Of a stretch of DNA of 13,608 nucleotides, positions 7,935-13,608 are shown in pieces (position 1 is the first letter of the stretch; each line of letters begins with the position of its first letter). The stretch spans positions 10,539 to 24,146 of the forward strand of contig DBWT01000047.1 in the NCBI GenBank assembly GCA_002309035.1, given 5' to 3'. The notes beneath the pieces are model-generated. The model was given only the letters and a program-made list of their open reading frames with translations. It had not been told where the DNA came from and searched no databases. The translations under genes were made by a program, and so were the position numbers. The DNA comes from Caryophanales bacterium UBA1231. GTDB taxonomy: Bacteria; Bacillota_I; Bacilli_A; ML615J-28; CAG-313.

Positions 7935-9208
7935 TACTTCACTCCTTTTGTGATTTTCTTGATGATGGCATTACCGACAACTTTTGAACTTGTCCATGCC
8001 CATTGAAGATTATAGCCACCACAAAGACCATCGATATTTAATAATTCACCAGCAACATACATATTAGGACATTTATATAGTTCTAAATCGTCATTGACTT
8101 CATATAATTCTACACCACCAACACTTACTTGTGAATGTTCAAAACTATCTAAATCTTTATATGGAACTTCCCATTTCTTGATAGCATAAACTAAACGTTC
8201 TAAATCTTTTAAATTAAGATCACAGACATTTCCATCAAGTGGAATTCTTGCTCTTTTTAAAATGTTCAAAACTAACATCTTAGGGAAAATACCAATCAAG
8301 AAGTTGACATTTGTGTAATTTTGTAGATGAATCTTTCTAACCTCTAAGAATAGTTTAAGTTCAGCTTCATCATATCCATCCATTAAATCAATCATAATAT
8401 GACTTGGCATACCTGTTTTAGATATAATCGATCTTGAAATAAAGGATGATACGTTCATCATCACAATTCCTGATAAAGCATTGGCCTTAAATTGGATTTC
8501 ACCAAATTCTTTATATTTTGGTTCTTTTTCTTTTTTCATAAAGACTTTAACCAATGCTTTATAACGAAGTCCATCTAATCCCTTAAGTTGATTTTCATCA
8601 ATTTTTAAACCAGTTAGACCCGGAAGAATTGGTGTAATATCAACTTTTAAACGCTTTAAGAGTTCATAACCTGATCCATTGCTACCTAAAATCGATGAAG
8701 ATTTACCACCTGTTGCCATTACAACATAGTCAGCTTCAACTTTAGAGGCACGAGATGATTCAATTAAATATTTATTGTTTTTACTAGTAATTCTTTTGAC
8801 ATCAAAATTACACATTTCTTTAATGTCTAAATCTTTAATTCTAAATCTTAAAACATCTAAAACACTATTAGCTGATTCACTACGTGGATATACTCTTCCT
8901 TCTTGTAAAGTAATTGTTGAAAGTCCTAATGTTTCAAAAAACCTTATTGTTTCTTTAGCATTATATTTTTTAAAGAATTTTACTAAAAATTCATTAATGT
9001 TATAATTCACAGGATTTTTAGCAAGAGCCATATTAGTAATATTGGCTTTACCACCACCTGTTGCTAAAATCTTTTTACCAACACGTTCTAAACGTTCCAA
9101 AATGATGACTTCACATTCGTCACGTAATTTCTCTTTAATGACGATGCTTGTTACAAGACCTGCTGCACCACCGCCGATAACTGCGACAACGGGTTTTGTT
9201 TGTAACAT
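7934..9208 (-). CDS. BaiN/RdsA-family NAD(P)/FAD-dependent oxidoreductase (HI0933/YhiN-like)
   Basis: Flavoprotein of the HI0933/YhiN group (COG2081). Members have been annotated as NAD(FAD) dehydrogenases or BaiN; E. coli YhiN (RdsA) was recently reported to make dihydrouridine in 23S rRNA, so an rRNA-modifying role is plausible here by homology. From the preferred start it has 424 residues. Seen: N-terminal FAD-binding VAVIGGGAAGL (8-18), family signature KKILATGGGKANITN (45-59), VVMATGGKSSS (162-172), and the C-terminal VAGELLNIDGLCGGYN (385-400) followed by QWAWTSS. The frame opens upstream at an ATG at 9226, but AGAGGTG at 9214-9220 lies between that ATG and the one at 9208, with ideal spacing only for 9208. 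Being beside proS fits a translation-related job. It ends in TAATG overlapping the next gene. Confidence 0.93.
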   Translation of the reverse strand: MLQTKPVVAVIGGGAAGLVTSIVIKEKLRDECEVIILERLERVGKKILATGGGKANITNMALAKNPVNYNINEFLVKFFKKYNAKETIRFFETLGLSTITLQEGRVYPRSESANSVLDVLRFRIKDLDIKEMCNFDVKRITSKNNKYLIESSRASKVEADYVVMATGGKSSSILGSNGSGYELLKRLKVDITPILPGLTGLKIDENQLKGLDGLRYKALVKVFMKKEKEPKYKEFGEIQFKANALSGIVMMNVSSFISRSIISKTGMPSHIMIDLMDGYDEAELKLFLEVRKIHLQNYTNVNFLIGIFPKMLVLNILKRARIPLDGNVCDLNLKDLERLVYAIKKWEVPYKDLDSFEHSQVSVGGVELYEVNDDLELYKCPNMYVAGELLNIDGLCGGYNLQWAWTSSKVVGNAIIKKITKGVK

Positions 9209-9213
9209 TTCAT

Positions 9214-9220
9214 CACCTCT
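9214..9220 (-). promoter_or_regulatory. Ribosome binding site that fixes the flavoprotein start at 9208
   Basis: AGAGGTG stands 5 nt before the ATG at 9206-9208. The earlier in-frame ATG at 9224-9226 lies upstream of this site, has no comparable Shine-Dalgarno sequence and would add only six residues (MKRGDE) with no family counterpart. The site sits in the 19 nt between the proS stop and the chosen start. Confidence 0.85.
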
Positions 9221-9227
9221 TTTCATT

Positions 9228-10931
9228 TTACATTTCTTTTAATGCTTGTTTTATAGTGTTTTTAACTTCATCAAGTGATAGTTCAACTTTTTCCATTGTA
9301 CTTCTTGTCTTAAATTCAACAATGTTTTCACTTGCTCTTCTACCAACAGTAACGATGTAAGGAATACCCATCAATTCCCAATCTTTGAATTTAAAGCCTG
9401 GGCGTTCATTACGATCATCCAAAATAACTTCAGCACCTAATTTTTCTAAAGTTTTAGCTAATTTATCAGATACTTTTTTCTGATCTGAATCATCATAATT
9501 AATAGGTACGATAACAACATGATATGGAGCTACATTCATTGGCCAAATAATACCAGCTTCATCATTGTTTTGTTCAATGATTGCCTGCATTGTTCTAGTA
9601 ACACCAATACCATAACATCCCATGATAACATTCTTTGGTTGACCTTTTTCATCTAAATAAGTTAAATTCATCTTTGAAGAATATTTATCTTGAAGTTTAA
9701 AGATTTGACCAACTTCAATTCCACGATTTTGACTTAAAGGTTGACCACAAATAGGACATAAATCATTTTCTTGAACTAAAATCAAATCACAAACTTGACC
9801 ATTGAAATCACGTCCAAACTTGATGTTTTGATAATGTTTATCAGGAAGATTTGCACCTGAAATAAATGAATTCATCATTGATACTTCTTTATCAACATAA
9901 ATATCAACTTTAGCTTGAAGATTAACTGGTCCAATAAAACCTTTAATTAAGCCTAAAGATGCTATTTCTTCATCAGTTGCAAGCTTCAAATAGTTTTCAT
10001 TTGAATTGCTTTCATTAACTAATTTAATGATATTGACTTCACGATCTCCTCTAATTAAAGTAAGTAAATACTTTTCATTATAAAAATCATGATAAATAAT
10101 TGATTTAACTAATTCTTTTTGTTTAAAGCCAAACTTAACTAATTCATCGATTGTTTTCACATTAGGTGTATCAATTAAAGCAAGTTCTTTTTCCTCAGCG
10201 TCTTGTTTTTCAATTTGACATTCAGCTTTTTCTTGGTCAGCAGCATAATGACAATGATTACAACTAATAATTGTTGATTCGCCAATATCAGATAATGCCA
10301 TAAATTGATGTGAACCATTACCACCAATATTACCAGTATCAGCTAGAACTGGTTCAAACTTTAAATGTAATCTTGTAAAAATATTAGAATAAGTATCATA
10401 CATTAATTGATAGCTTTTGTTTAATCCTTTTTCATCTTTATCAAATGAATAAGCATCTTTCATAATGAATTCTCTTGATCTCATTAAACCAAAACGAGGT
10501 CTAAATTCATCGCGATACTTAGTTTGAATTTGATACATTGTTAAAGGTAATGACTTAGAAGACTTGATTAAGTCTCTTGCCATCGATGTGAATACTTCTT
10601 CATGTGTTGGACCTAAACAGAATTCACGATCATGACGATCCTTTAATCTCATCAATTCAGGACCATATTTATCCCAACGACCAGATTCTACCCATAAATC
10701 TTTTGGTTGTAACGCACTACACAAAATTTCTTGTGCACCACTTTTATCCATTTCTTCACGGATAATATTTTCAATCTTTCTTAAAACTCTTAAACCCATT
10801 GGTAAATAATTGTATACACCAGCAACTTCTGCCTTTAATAGCCCTGCTCTAATCAATAAAATATGCGAATTGATTTTCGCATCGCTTGGTGATTCTTTAA
10901 GAGTTGTAATTAACATTTTACTAGCTTTCAT
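9228..10931 (-). CDS. proS: Prolyl-tRNA synthetase, bacterial type with editing insertion
   Basis: Charges tRNA-Pro with proline in the cytoplasm. Its 567 residues fit the bacterial ProRS length. Class II catalytic core: motif 1 around YNYLPMGLRVLRKIE (40-54), the TxE-type loop GPTHEEVF (107-114), motif 2 RPRFGLMRSREFIMKDAYSF (144-163) and motif 3 GCYGIGVTRTMQAI (438-451). Between motifs 2 and 3 lies the YbaK-like editing insertion (about 230-385) that clears mischarged Ala-tRNA. CNHC (224-227) and CPIC (392-395) flank the insertion and form two Cys pairs. The C-terminal anticodon-binding domain begins near VAPYHVVIVP (467-476) and includes DDRNERPGFKFKDWELMG (505-522). It is the first gene of the four-gene operon, with its own strong promoter and a leader too short (about 17 nt) for a T-box. 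Its stop is 19 nt before the flavoprotein start. Confidence 0.98.
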   Translation of the reverse strand: MKASKMLITTLKESPSDAKINSHILLIRAGLLKAEVAGVYNYLPMGLRVLRKIENIIREEMDKSGAQEILCSALQPKDLWVESGRWDKYGPELMRLKDRHDREFCLGPTHEEVFTSMARDLIKSSKSLPLTMYQIQTKYRDEFRPRFGLMRSREFIMKDAYSFDKDEKGLNKSYQLMYDTYSNIFTRLHLKFEPVLADTGNIGGNGSHQFMALSDIGESTIISCNHCHYAADQEKAECQIEKQDAEEKELALIDTPNVKTIDELVKFGFKQKELVKSIIYHDFYNEKYLLTLIRGDREVNIIKLVNESNSNENYLKLATDEEIASLGLIKGFIGPVNLQAKVDIYVDKEVSMMNSFISGANLPDKHYQNIKFGRDFNGQVCDLILVQENDLCPICGQPLSQNRGIEVGQIFKLQDKYSSKMNLTYLDEKGQPKNVIMGCYGIGVTRTMQAIIEQNNDEAGIIWPMNVAPYHVVIVPINYDDSDQKKVSDKLAKTLEKLGAEVILDDRNERPGFKFKDWELMGIPYIVTVGRRASENIVEFKTRSTMEKVELSLDEVKNTIKQALKEM

Positions 10932-10954
10932 AATAATTCTCCATATACTAATTT

Positions 10955-10983
10955 ATTATACCATTTTACTTATTTTTTTTCAA
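10955..10983 (-). promoter_or_regulatory. Promoter of the proS-ackA operon (-35 TTGAAA, extended -10 TGGTATAAT)
   Basis: On the minus strand TTGAAA (10978-10983), a 17-bp spacer and a consensus TATAAT (10955-10960) preceded by TGG form the strongest promoter in the window. Transcription should start near 10948, about 17 nt before the proS ATG, with GGAG just upstream of the start codon. That leader leaves no room for a T-box or other riboswitch. Confidence 0.85.
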
Positions 10984-10989
10984 TTAAAG

Positions 10990-11005
10990 AGTTCAAAATT
11001 GAACT
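10990..11005. repeat. Inverted repeat between the MFS gene and the proS promoter
   Basis: AGTTCAA (10990-10996) and TTGAACT (10999-11005) are perfect 7-bp inverted arms around two bases. On the minus strand the element is followed by CTTTAATTG, a poor U-tract, so it would be a weak terminator for the MFS gene. Its centre lies about 50 bp upstream of the predicted proS start, just above the -35 box, so it could be an operator. I cannot decide between the two. Confidence 0.4.
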
Positions 11006-11036
11006 TATCATAAATTATCAAAATATAGTTATTTTT

Positions 11037-12191
11037 TTATATTATTATTTTATCATGCTTAGTTAATTTATAGATAACAATTCTTACAATCTGAATAACT
11101 AAAAGAATAATAGTTAAAATCAATAGAACTAAATAAAACACCTTAAAACCATGATGACCAATAACTTGTCCATTAACATTATCCATTAGGAAGACACCTA
11201 ATTGTTGGCCACAGTTTGCGATCATAATTCCGATGGTTGTAAATTCAACACCTAAAAGCTTCAAAAAGTATGTGTAAGCTGTATGGAAGAATATTCCTAC
11301 CGAAATCCCTCTTAAACCACTTAATATGATAATTGAATAAATATTTAAATCTAAATAGTTTACAAATTGACGAATCAGCATACAAAAGATTGCTGTTAGT
11401 ATTAAATAATCACCATTCAAGCGCTCTTTAAAACGTGCAAGAATAAGCATGACAATGGTTTCAATAATAACATAGTAACTATAAACAAAACCAAACTGTG
11501 ATTCATCAAAACCTTTAGATTGTAAGAACAATGAAAAATAATGATCTCCAGAAAAGCAAATCGTCATAAAAAGAACAAACACAATTAAATATAAATAAAA
11601 TGATTTATTCTTTAAGACTCCTAAAGCATTAAACTTTAGTTCTTCTTTCTTTTCATCTAAAATAGGAATAATGAGAAAATATAAAATACCTGAAATAATA
11701 AATAGAATACTAGCTACTAAAAAACACCAAGTAAAACTTGTATGTTTAATTAATAAACCACCTAAGACTGTACCAATAACATAAGCAACTGAACCAAATA
11801 CTCTAATGGATGAATATGATTTAGATGCGTTATTCGCATATATTGTGATAATTGAATCCATTAAACCATAATGGCATGCACCAAAGATGGCGATAAAGAT
11901 TGCTGATGTCATAATCATTCCATATGACTTAGACATAGTTATTAATAAAATAGATATTGCTTCTAAGATACTAATAATAGCTAATACAATCTTAGTTCTT
12001 TTAAAATTACGGCATATTTTAGTATAAAGGGGATTCATTAAAACACCAATTAATGGCGATAAACCTATAATAAAACCAATTCTTCCCTCAACTAAACATC
12101 TCGATTTTAAATATAAAGCAAGAAAAGGATAGTAAAATGAATCACCTAAATATCTAATAAAAGTAAGTAAACGATATTTAATATTTTCCAT
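11037..12191 (-). CDS. Major facilitator superfamily transporter (MFS_1-like)
   Basis: Polytopic inner membrane transporter of 384 residues with about 12 predicted hydrophobic helices in two halves, split by a charged loop near 178-195 (DEKKEELK). SIRVFGSVAYVIG (128-140), at the start of the fifth helix, matches the R(L/V)xGS signature of the MFS_1-like / LacY-nucleoside:H+ symporter-like branch (for example YcaD or HcaT relatives). The loop between helices 2 and 3 holds the basic KICRNFKRTK (58-67), replacing the usual DRxGRR. FRGIS-like RGISVGIFFHTAYTYF (294-309) in the second half fits the same branch. The substrate cannot be told from sequence. The gene has its own promoter, diverges from the lipoprotein gene, and has GGTGA at 12196-12200 as ribosome site. 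No clear terminator separates it from the proS operon. Confidence 0.9.
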   Translation of the reverse strand: MENIKYRLLTFIRYLGDSFYYPFLALYLKSRCLVEGRIGFIIGLSPLIGVLMNPLYTKICRNFKRTKIVLAIISILEAISILLITMSKSYGMIMTSAIFIAIFGACHYGLMDSIITIYANNASKSYSSIRVFGSVAYVIGTVLGGLLIKHTSFTWCFLVASILFIISGILYFLIIPILDEKKEELKFNALGVLKNKSFYLYLIVFVLFMTICFSGDHYFSLFLQSKGFDESQFGFVYSYYVIIETIVMLILARFKERLNGDYLILTAIFCMLIRQFVNYLDLNIYSIIILSGLRGISVGIFFHTAYTYFLKLLGVEFTTIGIMIANCGQQLGVFLMDNVNGQVIGHHGFKVFYLVLLILTIILLVIQIVRIVIYKLTKHDKIII

Positions 12192-12213
12192 ATTTTCACC
12201 AATAACTTTATAT

Positions 12214-12242
12214 ATTATAGCACAATTTGGACTAATTATAAA
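12214..12242 (-). promoter_or_regulatory. Promoter of the MFS gene (extended -10 TGCTATAAT)
   Basis: TATAAT (12214-12219) on the minus strand is preceded by TGC, giving an extended -10. With a 17-bp spacer the -35 position holds TTTATA (12237-12242), four of six matches to TTGACA. The expected start near 12207 gives a leader of about 16 nt. Confidence 0.7.
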
Positions 12243-12260
12243 TTTTTTAGTTTATAAATT
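12236..12260 (+). repeat. Two direct copies of TTATAAATT between divergent promoters
   Basis: TTATAAATT occurs at 12236-12244 and again at 12252-12260, 16 bp apart. The first copy covers the MFS -35 box and the second touches the lipoprotein -35 box. This could be a shared regulator site, but in DNA this AT-rich a chance 9-bp repeat is quite possible. Confidence 0.3.
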
Positions 12261-12287
12261 GATAAAAAATTATAAAAATGATAAAAT
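12259..12287 (+). promoter_or_regulatory. Promoter of the lipoprotein gene (-35 TTGATA, extended -10 TGATAAAAT)
   Basis: TTGATA (12259-12264), a 17-bp spacer and TAAAAT (12282-12287) preceded by TGA. The expected start near 12294 gives a leader of about 22 nt containing the strong ribosome site AGGAGGG (12304-12310), 5 nt before the ATG. Confidence 0.75.
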
Positions 12288-12315
12288 ATAACCATATTTA
12301 TATAGGAGGGAAAAT

Positions 12316-12696
12316 ATGAATAAAGTTTTAAAAATTTCTAGTTTCATCGCTTTAATTCTTTGTCTTTTTGCATTATGTTCTTGTGCACCAAAAGATTTAG
12401 AAGCTGCAAAGAAAAAAATGGAGAAAAAAGGTTATGAGCGTGTATACGTTGATACAGCTTTAACACAAGCTTTTTCAGGTTACAATGTAAAAGGAAGTAT
12501 CACATTCAGTGATGGCGATAAAGATCTAACAGGTATTGCAATTCTATTTAGTTCTAAAGCAGAAGCTAAAAAATATTGGAATGACCACAAAGATGATATC
12601 AATAAAGCTATGGAATCAGATGATGACTATCTAATTAGACGTGTCGGAAAATGGATAGTTTCTGGCGATCGTAAAGCCGTTAAAGCATTCCTATAA
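12316..12696 (+). CDS. Small lipoprotein of unknown function
   Basis: A 126-residue predicted lipoprotein, the only plus-strand gene. The N-terminus (MNKVLK, hydrophobic core, then LCSC) is a type II signal peptide; the lipid-modified Cys is most likely residue 23, so about 104 residues would sit on the outer face of the membrane. The mature part begins with a charged helix AAKKKMEKKGYERVYV (29-45), continues with beta-like segments (KGSITFSDGDKD, GIAILFSSKAEAKKYW) and ends RRVGKWIVSGDRKAVKAFL. The pattern of a helix ending in KxGY, a residue-by-residue AEAKKYW helix and a final GKW(I/V)xxGxxxAVKAF resembles many small uncharacterised lipoproteins of gut Firmicutes; I know no assigned function. 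It has its own promoter, a strong AGGAGGG ribosome site and a terminator, so it is a single-gene transcript. Confidence 0.88.
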   Translation: MNKVLKISSFIALILCLFALCSCAPKDLEAAKKKMEKKGYERVYVDTALTQAFSGYNVKGSITFSDGDKDLTGIAILFSSKAEAKKYWNDHKDDINKAMESDDDYLIRRVGKWIVSGDRKAVKAFL

Positions 12697-12704
12697 AAAT
12701 TAAT

Positions 12705-12734
12705 AAAGAGACCAGGATTTTTCCTGATCTTTTT
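12705..12734. terminator. Bidirectional intrinsic terminator between convergent lipoprotein and hydrolase genes
   Basis: The left arm (12705-12717, ending ACCAGGA) pairs with the right arm (12722-12734, starting TCCTG) around a TTTT loop, with one C/A mismatch and one G-U pair. On the plus strand it runs into TCTTTTTATTT, a good T-tract for the lipoprotein transcript. On the minus strand an interrupted T-rich run follows. The last bases of the right arm overlap the hydrolase stop codon. Confidence 0.85.
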
Positions 12735-13608
12735 ATTTCAATATTTTCTTTAAATACTTATTTAATCTAGTGCTCATAAAATAGAAACCTAAATCTGTAG
12801 GATGAGCACCATCAACAGTCATTTCTAAATCTTGTGGACCTATTAATTTATGTCCATCTAAAAAATAAATGTTGTTATCTTCTTTTTGATGGATTCTGAC
12901 AATTCTTTTTTGATAAGAATATAGTTTTCTTTCATTTATGCCATTCGTTTCAAAGTGATGTTCGTTTGGCATCATGATTTTGGATAAAACTAAGATTGGA
13001 ACTGTAGGATAACTCTTTCTTAAAGTATTAATAAATGTTTCTAAAGTATTTTGCATCATTTGTAATGTAACATTGGCTTCATAATCTAAAATATACATTT
13101 TAACATTATCAATAGATGCTAACATTTCAGCAATTTCTTTTTGCCCTCTACCATTTCCACTAAAACCAAAATTAACAAATTCATAGTCCATCATTCTTGA
13201 TAAAATATTCGTATAGCACATACCTGGGCGTGATGCGCATCCACCTTGGGTAATGGATGTACCATAGCATACAACTTTGCCTTTCGTAAATAAAGTTGCT
13301 GGCTTAACTACCGCATTTTCATCAAGACCAATTTGAATCTCATTAACTGATGCATAAAGTGGTAAATTGATTAAATGAAGACGCATCTTCTTTTCGATAT
13401 TTTCATAGTATGTAAAACTATACTTTAAATTATTAATTGGAAAAGAAGCACATCTAAAAAAAGCTAAATCCGCTGGATTGCTACCTAAATATAAGTCACA
13501 ACCACCTTGGCCAGTAAATGCCATATGGGCCATGTGAAAATTACCACCCATCTCAACTTCAATTTTGAAAGTAGTTGAATCAGTATAAAAGGCAATCATT
13601 GAACCAGC
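12733..13608 (-). CDS. SGNH/GDSL hydrolase with N-terminal GxDLY domain; 5' end beyond the right edge
   Basis: An esterase/lipase-type hydrolase of the SGNH fold. The frame stays open to the window edge: before the internal Met at 13599 it reads Ala-Gly-Ser, which fits the family pattern where that position is inside a strand (compare AGxRIxFxTDS), so the real start lies outside. Numbering from that Met (288 residues): the N-terminal beta domain ends in GGCDLYLG (32-39), the GxDLY hallmark. The catalytic domain has CYGTSITQGGCASRPG (111-126; nucleophile Ser115), NFGFSGNG (143-150; block II Gly), LDYEAN (171-176; block III Asn) and VDGAHPTDLG (262-271; catalytic Asp263 and His266). Relatives act on acetylated sugars or other acyl esters; the substrate here is unknown. 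The gene converges on the lipoprotein gene. No signal peptide can be judged because the N-terminus is missing. Confidence 0.92.
   Translation of the reverse strand, partial: AGSMIAFYTDSTTFKIEVEMGGNFHMAHMAFTGQGGCDLYLGSNPADLAFFRCASFPINNLKYSFTYYENIEKKMRLHLINLPLYASVNEIQIGLDENAVVKPATLFTKGKVVCYGTSITQGGCASRPGMCYTNILSRMMDYEFVNFGFSGNGRGQKEIAEMLASIDNVKMYILDYEANVTLQMMQNTLETFINTLRKSYPTVPILVLSKIMMPNEHHFETNGINERKLYSYQKRIVRIHQKEDNNIYFLDGHKLIGPQDLEMTVDGAHPTDLGFYFMSTRLNKYLKKILK

Noticed and set aside
9209..9226. Flavoprotein start at the ATG at 9226
   Set aside because: The ribosome site lies downstream of this ATG and is correctly placed only for the ATG at 9208.
10932..10954. T-box or riboswitch leader for proS
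   Set aside because: The promoter lies so close that the leader is only about 17 nt, far too short for any structured leader.
7576..11013. Plus-strand open frames of 66-76 codons opposite the methyltransferase, flavoprotein and proS genes
   Set aside because: They lie antisense to well-supported conserved genes and show no coding signals of their own.
12733..13599. Complete hydrolase gene starting at 13599
   Set aside because: The frame is open to the window edge and the residues before this Met continue the family pattern, so the gene is 5'-truncated by the window.

Overview
The window is very AT-rich, compact bacterial DNA. Genes are closely packed, Shine-Dalgarno sites are strong (GAGGTG, AGGAGGG), proteins are rich in Lys and Asn, and every complete gene ends in TAA. 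Tryptophan is written TGG and long genes read through without in-frame TGA, so the standard bacterial code fits better than the Mycoplasma/Spiroplasma code. The protein types (DnaE, ProRS with an inserted editing domain, a YtxK-AckA gene pair, a lipoprotein, secreted proteins with a single C-terminal membrane anchor) suggest a fermentative low-GC Gram-positive, perhaps an uncultured Bacilli or Acholeplasma/Erysipelotrichia-like lineage. The lineage is inference.

Layout: nine genes lie on the minus strand and one small lipoprotein gene on the plus strand. From the right edge, in the direction of minus-strand transcription: a GDSL/SGNH hydrolase (5' end outside the window) that shares a bidirectional terminator with the convergent lipoprotein gene; an MFS transporter, divergent from the lipoprotein gene across a 124-nt two-promoter region; a four-gene operon proS - BaiN/RdsA-type flavoprotein - ytxK-like methyltransferase - ackA that ends in an intrinsic terminator; two translationally coupled genes for large membrane-anchored extracellular proteins; and the first half of dnaE, running off the left edge.

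The housekeeping operon combines tRNA charging (ProRS), a probable rRNA-modifying flavoenzyme, a methyltransferase-like protein and acetate kinase, the ATP-yielding last step of acetate fermentation. The ytxK-ackA adjacency is known from Bacillus and relatives. The least understood part is 1609-5660: two secreted, single-anchor proteins that look like diverged tandem paralogues (long beta-rich repeat-like region, then Ig-like modules, then a C-terminal membrane helix). They match no family I can name and are the best candidates for something undescribed.

Four promoters (dnaE, proS, MFS, lipoprotein) share one design: a -35 box, exactly 17 bp of spacer, and a TGN-extended -10 giving a leader of about 14-22 nt. 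The surface-protein pair lacks this design. No RNA gene, CRISPR array, insertion sequence or prophage gene was seen. No gene-free stretch exceeds 300 bases; the longest are 124 nt (12192-12315), 108 nt (5661-5768) and 105 nt (10932-11036).
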